DNA from: Crocinitomix sp.
GTDB taxonomy: Bacteria > Bacteroidota > Bacteroidia > Flavobacteriales_D > Crocinitomicaceae
NCBI GenBank assembly: GCA_013138735.1
Contig: WTCE01000005.1
Coordinates: 109,044 to 173,043 of the forward strand
DNA length: 64,000 bases
Direction of reading: 5' to 3'
The translations under genes were made by a program, and so were the position numbers. Shown one piece after another: positions 26,789-36,187 of this stretch (its first letter is position 1; every line of letters begins with the position of its first letter). The notes under the pieces are model-generated. The model ran no database searches. It saw only the letters and a list, made by a program, of their open reading frames with translations, and had not been told where the DNA came from.

Positions 26789-28393
26789 ATGAAAATCAAT
26801 CTTTCACTTATCCTTGTTTTAATTTGCTTCAATTCTCTATCTCAAATAGCGGACAATAAACTTACCTTCTCTCATAGCTCAGGTTTCTATGCAAGAAATT
26901 TTGCATTAAAAATAACGTCAGCTAATGGAGACACAATTAGGTATACTTCAAATGGTTCAATCCCTTCACATAATTCACCTGATTTTTTAGATAGTATTCC
27001 CGTTTCAATCTTAAATTATTTGCCAGATACTTTAGTATATATTCAAACAAGCCCAGGAGTTAATCAAGGACATACAAATAAATACAAAGCCAATATTTTC
27101 AGATTTGCCACTTTTAAAAATGGATTTCAAACTTCCACTGTTTACAATCAAAGTTATTTTGTTGGGAATGAAAAAGAGGAGCTTTATCCTAATGTTCCAG
27201 TAATTTCTTTGATTACAGATGCCAACAATTTCTTTCAGAAAGACACTGGGTTTTATGTGCCAGGAAGCGAATATGAAAAGAACAACAACTCAGGTAATTA
27301 TGACCAAAAGGGCAAAAATTGGGAACGTCCAGTTCATTTACAATATTTTAATGTAGACGGCGATTACGCCTTTGGGCAAGATATTGGTGCGAGAATTCAT
27401 GGAAGAATTCGAAGAATACCGCAAAAATCGCTTCGGATATGTGCTCGAAGTGAATATGGAAATGCAACCATGAATTATCCTTTTTTTGGATCTCAAAATG
27501 ACAGTACCTTCAAAAAAATATTGCTAAGAAACAGCATGGGTTGCTGGCAAAAAACACTGTTTAAAGATCAGCTAACCTCCTATCTCTGTCGCGATCTTAA
27601 TTTTGAGATTGCAGCAGGGCAACCGGTTATTGTTTTTTTAAATGGTGAGTATTGGGGCATTCATGCAATTCGTGAATATTTCAATGATGATTATTTTTCC
27701 GATAAATTATTGGTTCCTAAAGATTCCATAAACCTTGTTAAACATGACTTTGGTGTCTCGCAAGGGAGCAATTCAAAAAGAGATGTTGATGAAGGATCAG
27801 GTAAAGGATTAATTGACTTGTATGCATTCTTAACTAAGGCTGACATGCAACTAGAATCAAACTATGAAGCGGTTCAAAAGTGGTTGGACCTCAGTAGTAT
27901 TATTGATTATTATTGTGCAGAAATTTTCTTTAATAACAGAGATTGGCCCAATAACAATAATGTGCTTTGGAGTGTTGGAAAAAATGGGCATTGGAGACAA
28001 ATTTTTTCTGACCTTGATGCAGGGTGGTCAAAACCGGAAGCAAACACTTTAGCACTTTTATTAAGAAAGCCCAATTCAAGTGCTAAATTCCTATTTCAAA
28101 AATTAATGGAATCGGCCAAATTTAAAACTCAGTTCTCACAAAGAATGAGTTGCTTATTACAAAATGAACTAAGCGAAAAAAATATTTTAACTGCCATTGA
28201 TCTCTACGAAAAATTGTATGAACCCATTGTGCAAGAACATATCTACAGATGGGGAATTCCAGGTTCAATAAACCAATGGAAAGGCAAAGTTGATTTACTC
28301 CGCTCTTTTGCCAAAAACCGTGGACAGAATATTATGCGTGATTTTAAAGCAGTATTTGACCAAAACTTTAATTCGGACTTAACAGATTGCTAA
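26789..28393 (+). CDS. secreted CotH-family protein without T9SS domain
   Basis: 534 aa. Signal peptide to about residue 18 (NSLSQ). At 20-110 a chitobiase/FN3-like beta-sandwich (SGFYARNFALKITSANGDTI). The CotH-like domain spans about 130-470: DIGARIHGRIRRIPQKSLRI, GEYWGIHAIREYF, IFFNNRDWPNNNNVLW and IFSDLDAGW carry the conserved basic, Asn/Asp and Asp-Asp positions. Unlike the CotH protein at 19.9-21.5 kb it ends without a sorting domain (NSDLTDC), so it should remain periplasmic or use another route. Confidence 0.85.
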   Translation: MKINLSLILVLICFNSLSQIADNKLTFSHSSGFYARNFALKITSANGDTIRYTSNGSIPSHNSPDFLDSIPVSILNYLPDTLVYIQTSPGVNQGHTNKYKANIFRFATFKNGFQTSTVYNQSYFVGNEKEELYPNVPVISLITDANNFFQKDTGFYVPGSEYEKNNNSGNYDQKGKNWERPVHLQYFNVDGDYAFGQDIGARIHGRIRRIPQKSLRICARSEYGNATMNYPFFGSQNDSTFKKILLRNSMGCWQKTLFKDQLTSYLCRDLNFEIAAGQPVIVFLNGEYWGIHAIREYFNDDYFSDKLLVPKDSINLVKHDFGVSQGSNSKRDVDEGSGKGLIDLYAFLTKADMQLESNYEAVQKWLDLSSIIDYYCAEIFFNNRDWPNNNNVLWSVGKNGHWRQIFSDLDAGWSKPEANTLALLLRKPNSSAKFLFQKLMESAKFKTQFSQRMSCLLQNELSEKNILTAIDLYEKLYEPIVQEHIYRWGIPGSINQWKGKVDLLRSFAKNRGQNIMRDFKAVFDQNFNSDLTDC

Positions 28394-28509
28394 TGTTCGT
28401 AATTCCATATCTTTTGATGAGGCGTAGCGTGACCAAAATGAAGCATGAGTTGGAAAGAGAATTTTTCTTTTTGACTAAAAAATCAAACGAGCTTAATGAC
28501 ATTGACTAA
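28393..28509 (+). CDS. possible 38-aa ORF overlapping the CotH stop codon
   Basis: The ATG lies inside TAATG, overlapping the preceding stop. The product MFVIPYLLMRRSVTKMKHE... is basic, then acidic. Translational coupling is possible, but nothing else supports a real gene. Confidence 0.2.
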   Translation: MFVIPYLLMRRSVTKMKHELEREFFFLTKKSNELNDID

Positions 28510-28521
28510 TAACGAAAGACT

Positions 28522-29064
28522 ATGGATAAAGCACTTCAAACCACAATTGATAATATGCCTGCCAAAACAGGCAAATCTTTAGCCGAATGGAAGGCTGTTT
28601 TAAAAACGAAGACGTTTGAAAAACATACAGAAGCAATGAATTTCTTAAAAAAGGAATACGGTGTAACGCATGGTTTTGCCAATACCATTGTTGCCTTGTC
28701 TAAAGACGATAATAAATCAGAGAATGACTTAGTTGATGCACAATACCAAGGCAAAGAAACATTACGACCAGTTTATGAAGAACTGCTGAGCTTTTGTACA
28801 AGTTTGGGAGATGACATTACAGTAACGCCAAAAAAAGGGGCCGTAAGCATTATTCGTAAAAGGCAGTTTGCTTTGATTAAACCTGCCACCAAAACGAGAA
28901 TAGATTTAGGCTTAAAAATCAAGGATAAACCAACAGGCGACAGACTTGAAAATTCTGGGCCATTTGGTACTATGTGCACGCACCGTGTTAAAGTTTCAGA
29001 AGTTAATGAAGTAGATGCTGAGTTAAAATCATGGCTAACGGAAGCTTATGAAAAGAGTGTCTAA
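28522..29064 (+). CDS. DUF4287/DUF5655 domain protein
   Basis: 180 aa. The N-terminal 70 residues match a DUF4287-like helical module (TGKSLAEWKAVLK, HTEAMNFLKKEYGVTHGFAN). The C-terminal 105 residues match a DUF5655-like domain (VYEELLSFCTSLGDDITVTPKKGAVSI, RKRQFALIKPATKTRIDLGL). The combination is common in soil and marine bacteria. Cytosolic; function unknown. Monocistronic in appearance, converging with rnc. Confidence 0.8.
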   Translation: MDKALQTTIDNMPAKTGKSLAEWKAVLKTKTFEKHTEAMNFLKKEYGVTHGFANTIVALSKDDNKSENDLVDAQYQGKETLRPVYEELLSFCTSLGDDITVTPKKGAVSIIRKRQFALIKPATKTRIDLGLKIKDKPTGDRLENSGPFGTMCTHRVKVSEVNEVDAELKSWLTEAYEKSV

Positions 29065-29108
29065 ATAGAGTGAATACACTAAAAAATTCAGAAATCAGCT
29101 TTAAAAGC

Positions 29109-29843
29109 CTAATGCAGTCCCAACAAAGTCATTGATTCTTTGGATGCTTGCTGCTCAGCCTCTTTCTTAGACGTTCCTTTGCCCATTCCCCACTCTTTCT
29201 TGTTAATGATGACAACAGACGTGTAAATGAAGTTATTCTCCTTTGTGGCGGCGTCCTTTATCTCAAACGAAATGGCAAATTTATTTTTTTGTCCCCAAAT
29301 CAACAATAAACTTTTAAAGTCCATTTCTTGCGAAAGCACTTCTTTAAAGTCAATAAAACGTTGAATAATATAGGTTTCAAAACTAACCTTAGAGGTTTCA
29401 AAATTTGAATCCAAATAGATCGCACCAATCAAAGCTTCTAATGCGTTTCCTTCAATGGTTGAAATTCGAATTGAACGACCTTTACGATACCGAATATAAT
29501 CGGCCAATTTAATTTCTCCCCCGATATAGGACAACATCTTACGGTTCACTATTTTCGACTTTACTTTTGTCAAATAGCCTTCATCTTCTTTCGGAAAACG
29601 TTCGTATAAATATTGCGCAACGATTAAATCAATGACAGTGTCACCCAAATATTCGAGGCGCTCATTACTGTCTACATCTTCGCGTGTATTGCTATAAGAT
29701 TTGTGGGTTAAGGCATCCACAAACAAACCCATATTCTTAATTCGGTAGCCAAATTTTTTGGCAAGGAATTCCACTATCCGCTGCTCGGATGGTTCCCTTT
29801 TCTTTGAAAAAAAAAGTCTGAATCGCGCGTGATTAGCCCTCAT
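29109..29843 (-). CDS. rnc: ribonuclease III
   Basis: 244 aa from ATG 29843; this start overlaps the fabF stop by 11 nt and is preferred to an upstream ATG at 29885 deep inside fabF. Cleaves double-stranded RNA in rRNA and mRNA processing. The catalytic domain carries the signature SNERLEYLGDTVIDLIV at about residues 63-79 and the second acidic motif EGNALEALIGAIYLD. The C-terminal dsRNA-binding domain ends KGTSKKEAEQQASKESM. The acpP-fabF-rnc order is widespread in Bacteroidetes. Confidence 0.93.
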   Translation of the reverse strand: MRANHARFRLFFSKKREPSEQRIVEFLAKKFGYRIKNMGLFVDALTHKSYSNTREDVDSNERLEYLGDTVIDLIVAQYLYERFPKEDEGYLTKVKSKIVNRKMLSYIGGEIKLADYIRYRKGRSIRISTIEGNALEALIGAIYLDSNFETSKVSFETYIIQRFIDFKEVLSQEMDFKSLLLIWGQKNKFAISFEIKDAATKENNFIYTSVVIINKKEWGMGKGTSKKEAEQQASKESMTLLGLH

Positions 29844-31086
29844 ACGATTTGAAAACCACAGACGTGTTGTGACCTCCGAAACCAAAAGTATTACTTAAGG
29901 CATAATTTACCGTTCGCTCTTGGGCAGTGTTGAACGTGAAGTTAAGTTTGTTATCAATTTCCGGATCATCCGTAAAATGATTAATAGTTGGAGGAACAAT
30001 ATTGTGCTTTAATGCCTTAATACAAGCAATAGCTTCAATAGCTCCAGCTGCACCTAATAAATGTCCCGTCATTGACTTGGTAGACGAAATATTAAGCTTG
30101 TAAGCATGGTCTCCAAAAATATGTTTAATTGCCTTTGTCTCGGCAATATCACCCAATGGAGTAGAAGTTCCGTGAACATTAATATAATCAATGTCCTCAG
30201 GTTTAATATTCGCTTCTTTTAAAGCTTGCTTCATTACACTAATTGCTCCTAACCCTTCTGGGTGTGGTGCCGTAATGTGATGTGCATCTGCAGATAATCC
30301 ACTTCCAACAATTTCTGCATAAATTTTTGCTCCCCGTGCTTTCGCATGCTCTAATTCTTCTAAAATTAAAGCGCCCGATCCTTCACCTAATACAAATCCA
30401 TCACGATCAGCATCAAAAGGTCTTGAAGCAGTTTTAGGATCATCATTTCTTGTAGATAAAGCTTTTAATGCGTTGAATCCACCAATTCCTGGTTCGTTCA
30501 CACATGCTTCAGATCCACCTGAAATAATGATATCAGCCTTATCCAATCGAATAAGGTTAAACGCATCAATCATTGCATTATTAGAAGAAGCACAAGCAGA
30601 TACTGTAACATAATTTGGCCCTCTAAATCCAAACTTGATAGAGATATGACCAGCGGCAATATCTACAATCATTTTTGGAATAAAGAAAGGATTAAATCTT
30701 GGTGTTCCATCTCCCAGAGCATAGGCATTCGCCTCTTCTTGGAAAGTTGTTAGTCCACCAATACCTGATCCCCAAATTACACCAGCACGCTCAAGATCGA
30801 TTTTTTCCAAATCTAAACCCGAGTCCGCCATAGCTTCCGTTGTGGAAACTATGGCGTACTGAGAAAATGGGTCTAATCTTCTTGCTTCCCTGCGAGGGAT
30901 GTGGTCTTCAATATTGAAGTCCTTCAATTCGCAGGCAAATTGAGTCTTAAACTTTTCGCAATCAAATTTTGTGATTTTAGCAGCACCACTCACTCCGGCT
31001 TTTAAGGATTCCCAATATTCATCAATAGTATTACCTATTGGTGTCAAAGCGCCTAGTCCCGTAATAACTACTCTTTTCAACTCCAT
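29833..31086 (-). CDS. fabF: beta-ketoacyl-ACP synthase II
   Basis: 417 aa, full length. Condenses malonyl-ACP with acyl-ACP in fatty-acid elongation. Catalytic Cys in TVSACASSNNAM (about residue 164), first His in NVHGTSTPLGD (about 304), second His in MTGHLLGAAGAIE (about 341), and the C-terminal GFGGHN loop. It follows acpP by 38 nt and overlaps rnc. Confidence 0.96.
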   Translation of the reverse strand: MELKRVVITGLGALTPIGNTIDEYWESLKAGVSGAAKITKFDCEKFKTQFACELKDFNIEDHIPRREARRLDPFSQYAIVSTTEAMADSGLDLEKIDLERAGVIWGSGIGGLTTFQEEANAYALGDGTPRFNPFFIPKMIVDIAAGHISIKFGFRGPNYVTVSACASSNNAMIDAFNLIRLDKADIIISGGSEACVNEPGIGGFNALKALSTRNDDPKTASRPFDADRDGFVLGEGSGALILEELEHAKARGAKIYAEIVGSGLSADAHHITAPHPEGLGAISVMKQALKEANIKPEDIDYINVHGTSTPLGDIAETKAIKHIFGDHAYKLNISSTKSMTGHLLGAAGAIEAIACIKALKHNIVPPTINHFTDDPEIDNKLNFTFNTAQERTVNYALSNTFGFGGHNTSVVFKSYEG

Positions 31087-31124
31087 TGCTATAAATTAAG
31101 GTTAAAACTCAATATGTTTTAAAA

Positions 31125-31361
31125 TTATTTTGCGTTTCCTTCAATGTAAGAAATTGCATCTCCTACAGTTTGGATTTTTTCAGCTTGATCATCTGGAATT
31201 GCGATATTGAATTCTTTCTCAAATTCCATGATCAATTCAACTGTGTCCAAAGAGTCAGCGCCTAAGTCATTCGTGAAGCTTGCTTCTGCCGCTACTTCAT
31301 CTTCTGCTACTCCTAATTTGTCTACAATAATAGACGTTACTTTTGATTTTACATCAGACAT
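31125..31361 (-). CDS. acpP: acyl carrier protein
   Basis: 78 aa, highly acidic four-helix carrier. The phosphopantetheine attachment Ser lies in [11 protein letters not shown] at about residue 37. First gene of the acpP-fabF-rnc unit. A weak -7-like TTTCTTTG (one mismatch) lies at 31394-31401 on the minus strand. Confidence 0.97.
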   Translation of the reverse strand: MSDVKSKVTSIIVDKLGVAEDEVAAEASFTNDLGADSLDTVELIMEFEKEFNIAIPDDQAEKIQTVGDAISYIEGNAK

Positions 31362-31427
31362 ATTAATCTGTTTTAAATGGTTTATTCAGTCTGCAAAGAA
31401 AATACTAAAAATGCAGAAAATCAAAGT

Positions 31428-32102
31428 TTACTTATAATAAATTGCTATTTCTTCTAGCGGCTTTCGCACAATGTCAGGCACAGCACACGTTTCGAGCGCA
31501 TATCCAACTGGCAAAAGTAAGTAAGGTTTTTCGTTCAAAGGTCGATTTAATGCCTCTGCAATGAAATTCATGGGGCTTGGGGTGTGTGTTAAAGTGACTA
31601 AACCAGCATTATGAATTGCCGAAATTAAGAAGCCACATGCAATTCCTACAGACTCATTTACATAGTAATTATTCATCTTCTTTCCGGCACTATCAAAATC
31701 ATAAGATTTTTTCATTACAACGATAATCCAAGGAGCAATTGTGATGAATTCCTTAACATCATCTGTCCCTAAAGGTAAAAGATCTCGAATCCATCTTTCG
31801 CTCATTCTTCCGGCATAATTCTTTTTTTCCTCTTCCTCAGCCAATGCTCTTATGCGGCTTTTTAATTCTTTACTACTTATTACACAAAAAACCCAAGGTT
31901 GCTTGTGCGCGCCTGAAGGAGCCGTTGATGCCGTTTTAAGAATATTATTGATGATCTCAAGTGGCACTGCTTTATCTGAAAAATCGCGTACGGAACGGCG
32001 TTTATCCATAAATTGAAAATATGATTCCGATCGTTTTATCATCTCATCTTCAGAAAAATCAACCTGTCTATAAGGAATCTGTGCTAAGCTATTATCTGCC
32101 AT
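31428..32102 (-). CDS. nitroreductase-family FMN protein
   Basis: 224 aa from ATG 32102 (MADNSLAQIPY); an in-frame ATG 63 nt upstream would add a basic extension of no clear use. FMN-binding motifs: DKRRSVRDFSDK near 35-46, ASTAPSGAHKQPWVF at 60-74, ESVGIACGFLISAIHNAGL and TPSPMNFI. The RRSVR..PSGAHKQPW pattern is closest to the iodotyrosine-deiodinase-like branch of the superfamily. The substrate is not known. Upstream of acpP on the same strand but separated by 66 nt containing a possible promoter. Confidence 0.85.
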   Translation of the reverse strand: MADNSLAQIPYRQVDFSEDEMIKRSESYFQFMDKRRSVRDFSDKAVPLEIINNILKTASTAPSGAHKQPWVFCVISSKELKSRIRALAEEEEKKNYAGRMSERWIRDLLPLGTDDVKEFITIAPWIIVVMKKSYDFDSAGKKMNNYYVNESVGIACGFLISAIHNAGLVTLTHTPSPMNFIAEALNRPLNEKPYLLLPVGYALETCAVPDIVRKPLEEIAIYYK

Positions 32103-32184
32103 TCTTGTTTCTTTGCGTTGTGGTCTCAGTTTGTAATTTGCACTAAAAATAGTTATTTTTTGCACCTATAAGGTCATATTCCAA

Positions 32185-32192
32185 TACCTTTG
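32185..32192 (+). promoter_or_regulatory. -7 element of the purN promoter
   Basis: TACCTTTG matches the Bacteroidetes -7 consensus TAnnTTTG, 45 nt before the purN ATG. A TTG at 32160-32162 is a possible -33 element, at a longer than usual distance (22 nt). This placement argues against the in-frame TTG at 32190 as the start codon. Confidence 0.6.
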
Positions 32193-32237
32193 CGCATAAT
32201 TAGTGGAAAGATACCAAACTGGAAAAGTGATCGAAGA

Positions 32238-32804
32238 ATGAAAAAAAACATTGCCATATTTGCATCAGGCGGCGGCAGCAATGCTGAAGTGATTATTGAT
32301 CATTTTAAAAATTCTGACACTGCCAATATTACTTTAATTGTTACGAATAAGGCAAATGCACATGTAATAGAGCGAGCAAAAAATCACGACATTCCCTTTT
32401 ATATTCATTCGCATGATGATATAGATAATGGAAACTTAGTTGCTAAAATGAAAACATTTGAGATCGATTTTATTGTACTTGCAGGTTACTTAAAACGCAT
32501 TCATCCTGATTTGATTTCGAATTTCCCAAACAAAATTGTCAATATTCACCCAGCCTTGCTTCCTAAATTTGGCGGAAAAGGTATGTATGGAATGAATGTA
32601 CACCGAGCGGTAATTCAAGCGCAAGAAAAAACCACGGGCATTACCATTCATTATGTCAATGAAAATTATGACGAAGGCAATATTATTGAGCAACATGCTT
32701 GTTTAATCGAAACAGGTGCTAGTCCAGAAACTGTTCAAAAACAAGTATTAGAATTAGAACACAAATATTTTGCACAAAGTATAGCAATGCTAGTCAGCAA
32801 ATAA
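32238..32804 (+). CDS. purN: phosphoribosylglycinamide formyltransferase
   Basis: 188 aa from ATG 32238, giving the normal family start (MKKNIAIFASGGGSNAEVII). Transfers formyl from 10-formyl-tetrahydrofolate to GAR in purine synthesis. Motifs: nucleotide-binding ASGGGSN near the start, catalytic NIHPALLPKFGGKGMYG at about 105-121, and GITIHYVNENYDEGNII carrying the catalytic Asp. Lone biosynthetic gene divergent from the nitroreductase. Confidence 0.94.
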   Translation: MKKNIAIFASGGGSNAEVIIDHFKNSDTANITLIVTNKANAHVIERAKNHDIPFYIHSHDDIDNGNLVAKMKTFEIDFIVLAGYLKRIHPDLISNFPNKIVNIHPALLPKFGGKGMYGMNVHRAVIQAQEKTTGITIHYVNENYDEGNIIEQHACLIETGASPETVQKQVLELEHKYFAQSIAMLVSK

Positions 32805-32900
32805 TGACCCATAAGTCGCTATTAATCAGTTATTTTATACTGTTAATCGAATAAATACAAAATATTTATCATTTCTTGATATGCATTCTCATAAACTGAG

Positions 32901-32908
32901 TACCTTTG
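32901..32908 (+). promoter_or_regulatory. -7 element of the marC-like gene promoter
   Basis: TACCTTTG, exact match to TAnnTTTG, 47 nt before the ATG. A TTG at 32876-32878 is a possible -33 element with 22 nt spacing, the same spacing as at the purN promoter. Confidence 0.6.
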
Positions 32909-32955
32909 CGCGATTTTTAAAAATTGTGTGTTGAACTTAATTAAAATACAACGCT

Positions 32956-33540
32956 ATGAATTATAATGATTTATTAGAGATTGGTAAGGCCTTTATGGTC
33001 CTCTTTGCGGTAATTGACATTGTTGGATCTATCCCCCTAATTATTAAACTTAAAAATAGAGCTGGAGACATCCATGCCCTTAAGGCATCATTAGTTGCAT
33101 TGGGCATTATGTTGGCCTTTTTATTTATAGGTGAAGGAATTCTTGGTTTTCTAGGAGTTGAAGTAAAAGCCTTTGCTGTAGTTGGGTCACTCATTATTTT
33201 TGCCTTGGGGGTAGAAATGATTTTTGGTGTTCAACTCTTTAAAGATGAAGACGAAGGTTCTAAGAAAATTGTTTCCATTGTACCCATTGCATTTCCATTA
33301 ATTGCAGGAGCAGGCTCAATGACTACAATTGTTTCGTTACAAGCGGAATATGCTATAACCAATATTGCAATTGCCATAATCTTGAATATAATCGTTGTTT
33401 TCGCCGTATTAAAATTGACAAAACGAATTGAAAATTTTCTTGGAAAAGGCGGTATTGCGATCTTACAGAAAGTATTTGGAATCATCCTTTTATCAATTGC
33501 AGTAAAATTATTTGCTGACAATGTGAAAGAATTGTTTTAA
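32956..33540 (+). CDS. MarC-family integral membrane protein
   Basis: 194 aa, six predicted helices in two halves of three, the family topology. Family motifs are visible: FAVIDIVGSIPLIIKL in helix 1 and its mirror FPLIAGAGSMTTIVSL in helix 4, where the half-repeats cross the membrane. MarC proteins were once linked to multiple antibiotic resistance, but that role is not supported; some are annotated as neutral amino-acid transporters. Monocistronic. Confidence 0.88.
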   Translation: MNYNDLLEIGKAFMVLFAVIDIVGSIPLIIKLKNRAGDIHALKASLVALGIMLAFLFIGEGILGFLGVEVKAFAVVGSLIIFALGVEMIFGVQLFKDEDEGSKKIVSIVPIAFPLIAGAGSMTTIVSLQAEYAITNIAIAIILNIIVVFAVLKLTKRIENFLGKGGIAILQKVFGIILLSIAVKLFADNVKELF

Positions 33541-33593
33541 CATCTGTAACTTGTAAGGGTTTTATGAGTTATTGAAATGTAAAACCTATTCCC

Positions 33594-34451
33594 ATGAAAA
33601 AAATAATGTTTGTTCTTGTTGGACTTATCCTTATCTCTTTTGGTCCAACAGCAAAAAATAAAACGCCAAAATCTTTCGTTTTTATTCCGTCATGCAGCAC
33701 CACAATTTCTAATAAAGATGTAAGTGTACAAGCATTTTATATGGCAGAAAAAGAAGTCTCAAATTTTGAATATAGACAGTTTCTAAACCATCTTAAGAAA
33801 GAAAAAAACGATTCATTATTAGCGATTGCAATACCTGACACGACCAAATGGGAATTGCCTGGCATGCAAAATAGTCCAATGGTAAACCTTTATTTTTGGC
33901 ACCCGGCTTATGATAATTATCCCGTTGTAAATGTGACGAAAGCCGGAGCAGATTTGTATTGCCAATGGTTAACAAAAGAATTGCGTACAAAATATGGAGA
34001 ACATTTAAATGATGTGAGACTCCCAACTAAATACGAATGGGTTGCTGCTGCGCAAGGTGGAGATAAAACGGCAACTTATGCTTGGGGTGGTGCCTATCTT
34101 CAAAATACAAAAGGATGTTATTTAGCCAACTTCAAGGTCATTGGAGAACATAACATACGATCTACCAACAAGGAAATTGAAATTGTAAGCGATTCAACCT
34201 TTATTCCAGATCTTGATCTGATTAACAATCCCTATTTTACTGCGACAACAGAAAGTTATACGCCCAATACATTTGGACTTTATAATATGTGTGGCAATGT
34301 AGCAGAGTTAACAGCAGATGGTGAGGCGTATGGAGGTCATTGGAACGCAACCGGCTATGATATTCGTATCAAGAGTCATATCAAAGCAGATACCCCAAGC
34401 CCTTATGTTGGTTTTAGGCCAATAATGAGTTATACAGCATTGAAAAAGTAG
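33594..34451 (+). CDS. secreted SUMF1/formylglycine-enzyme-like protein (GldJ/GldK-related fold)
   Basis: 285 aa. N-terminal signal to about residue 20. The FGE-sulfatase fold spans the rest: FYMAEKEVSNFEYRQFL, YPVVNVTKAGADLYCQWL, VRLPTKYEWVAAAQGG, TFGLYNMCGNVAELTADG and VGFRPI are the ordered family motifs. True formylglycine-generating enzymes need a Cys pair in the last third that I do not see, and Bacteroidetes use the same fold in GldJ and GldK of the gliding/T9SS machine. It stands alone here, so the role is open. Confidence 0.8.
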   Translation: MKKIMFVLVGLILISFGPTAKNKTPKSFVFIPSCSTTISNKDVSVQAFYMAEKEVSNFEYRQFLNHLKKEKNDSLLAIAIPDTTKWELPGMQNSPMVNLYFWHPAYDNYPVVNVTKAGADLYCQWLTKELRTKYGEHLNDVRLPTKYEWVAAAQGGDKTATYAWGGAYLQNTKGCYLANFKVIGEHNIRSTNKEIEIVSDSTFIPDLDLINNPYFTATTESYTPNTFGLYNMCGNVAELTADGEAYGGHWNATGYDIRIKSHIKADTPSPYVGFRPIMSYTALKK

Positions 34452-34510
34452 TCCTCATTTGAACCTTTCCGAACAGACGAAAGTAATATTTTGCTGCCTC
34501 GAACTCAAAT

Positions 34511-35164
34511 CTAAAAGTTAATTTCCATTCCAAAATGCAACGGTGTTCCGCCAAGTCCAATCTCCGTTGTTAAAGCTAAATGTTCTGTTAAAAACCATTT
34601 TTGACCAAGGCCAACGCGCGCTGTTATTGGAAAACCATAATTTCCAAAAGTCACAAAAACTACTGGAGTACTAACAACACTATTTCTCACTTGTCTCCGA
34701 AGTATATTTTTATATCCAATTTCAAATGTTGAATAAGCATGAAACCTTTTTGATCGTGTGAAATAATTATTTATTCCAAACATCACTCTTATTTTTCTAG
34801 ATGTCCGTTCATAATTTTCTGTAACAATTGTGCTCGTAGATTCCCCTGTATCTGGATTCCAATGTGAGTTTTCACTATAGCGTGTATATTCATATCCAAT
34901 ATAAACCCAATTCATGTCAATTTTGATCCCCAAAAAAGGATTAAGCATGAATTCTCCTTTTATACCTAATGAAACAGGTATTCCAACAAATTTTGCGTCT
35001 GAAGGGGCATAAGGTTCACCAACTTTCGCAGCAATGTCCACCGGAATTATACCAACATAAGGGTTCACAGAAAAGTCGCCTTGACCGAACTGACCCTGAC
35101 CAAATGATTCATTTGAAAAAAATAAAATCAAACTCAAAAAATATATCAGAAAACTTTGCTTCAT
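34511..35164 (-). CDS. outer-membrane beta-barrel protein
   Basis: 217 aa from ATG 35164, preferred to an ATG 18 nt upstream because it starts a clean signal peptide (MKQSFLIYFLSLILFFSNESFGQ). The body is a series of amphipathic strands (GIKIDMNWVYIGYEYTRY, RKIRVMFGINNYFT, ITARVGLGQKWFL) ending in LHFGMEINF with a terminal aromatic residue. No specific function. Converges with the FGE-like gene. Confidence 0.65.
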   Translation of the reverse strand: MKQSFLIYFLSLILFFSNESFGQGQFGQGDFSVNPYVGIIPVDIAAKVGEPYAPSDAKFVGIPVSLGIKGEFMLNPFLGIKIDMNWVYIGYEYTRYSENSHWNPDTGESTSTIVTENYERTSRKIRVMFGINNYFTRSKRFHAYSTFEIGYKNILRRQVRNSVVSTPVVFVTFGNYGFPITARVGLGQKWFLTEHLALTTEIGLGGTPLHFGMEINF

Positions 35165-35276
35165 TATATTGGGCTTGCTCATTAATAAATACGCTTTTTT
35201 ATCAAAAATGGTTGGGCGAATGGTGAAATCATCAATTCAATAAAATAGTCTGGCTTCATAATTGCAACTCAATAAG

Positions 35277-35284
35277 TATATTTG
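35277..35284 (+). promoter_or_regulatory. -7 element upstream of the 35.3 kb secreted protein gene
   Basis: TATATTTG, exact match to TAnnTTTG, 16 nt before the ATG at 35301. No -33 TTG at the expected distance. The short leader rejects the longer in-frame start at 35262, which lies upstream of this motif. Confidence 0.45.
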
Positions 35285-35300
35285 CGATTCAATTAACACA

Positions 35301-36143
35301 ATGAAAAATATATTTCTTTTACTTTTCCTTTTTGCAATTAATTTAAGCTTTGCACAAGTCTATAATTTTGGTGCAAATGAAATGACCTTCAAAAACATGG
35401 TCAACAACGGAATAACTTTTGTTAAAACCGGAGACGCTCATTTTGATAGCATCATGATTGCCAATTTAGAGGAGTATTGGACCTTTTCAGAATTTGATAC
35501 AATTGGACAATACAAACGCCCTGACAAAACTTCAACCGCTTTGTTTGTTACCACAAAAGAGTTTACCAAAAAACATATGATGGATCGTAAAAACCAACAT
35601 GTGTTAGTTTTGCAGCCTGCCGAAATTTATGTGCCACGCAAAGCCGTAAAAATGGAGCAAACTTTAGGCTATATGTACGTCAATGGTTTTTACGACCTAG
35701 TGGCGGAAGAAGAAGAATACCGCTACAGTTATATTTTAATAAAATCACTCAACCAAGGTTTAAATTTTATTAAAGACAAACGCTTAACTGGCGAACCTGA
35801 AGACTTAAACGCAAAGGTTTCAGAAGCCGTAACTGGCAAGGACGGCCCTTCGGTAGGGAATACACTTATTCTAAATAGAGAACAAACGCGCCATGCGCTT
35901 GTCACGGAAGAACTCGATAAATTGAACATTAAATATCGCCTTTTAGCTGAAGATGAATATTATGAAACCCTCGCTCGGAAAAACCCTGAGCACATCATTC
36001 TATATTTTGCAGTGAACCGTTTTACTGAAATGGCTTTAGTACGCGTTTCTGATGGTGAAATGTTGTATGCAAAACATTTTCGAGAAGGTTATCCAACCAT
36101 TTCTAAAAAAGAGCTGAAATTGATCGCGGGTTATTTTAAATAA
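35301..36143 (+). CDS. secreted hypothetical protein
   Basis: 280 aa from ATG 35301. Signal peptide MKNIFLLLFLFAINLSFAQ. The mature protein is mixed alpha/beta and charged, with a tract EEEEYRYSYI near the middle. No family or catalytic motif recognised. The next gene begins 44 nt after the stop on the same strand. Confidence 0.6.
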   Translation: MKNIFLLLFLFAINLSFAQVYNFGANEMTFKNMVNNGITFVKTGDAHFDSIMIANLEEYWTFSEFDTIGQYKRPDKTSTALFVTTKEFTKKHMMDRKNQHVLVLQPAEIYVPRKAVKMEQTLGYMYVNGFYDLVAEEEEYRYSYILIKSLNQGLNFIKDKRLTGEPEDLNAKVSEAVTGKDGPSVGNTLILNREQTRHALVTEELDKLNIKYRLLAEDEYYETLARKNPEHIILYFAVNRFTEMALVRVSDGEMLYAKHFREGYPTISKKELKLIAGYFK

Positions 36144-36187
36144 CATCATTGGTACGGATTTTGCTGTTTTCAGTAAAAACCAAAATT

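Noticed and set aside
29844..29885. Longer start for rnc
   Set aside because: It would lie inside the fabF coding end; the ATG at 29843 gives a normal RNase III N-terminus.
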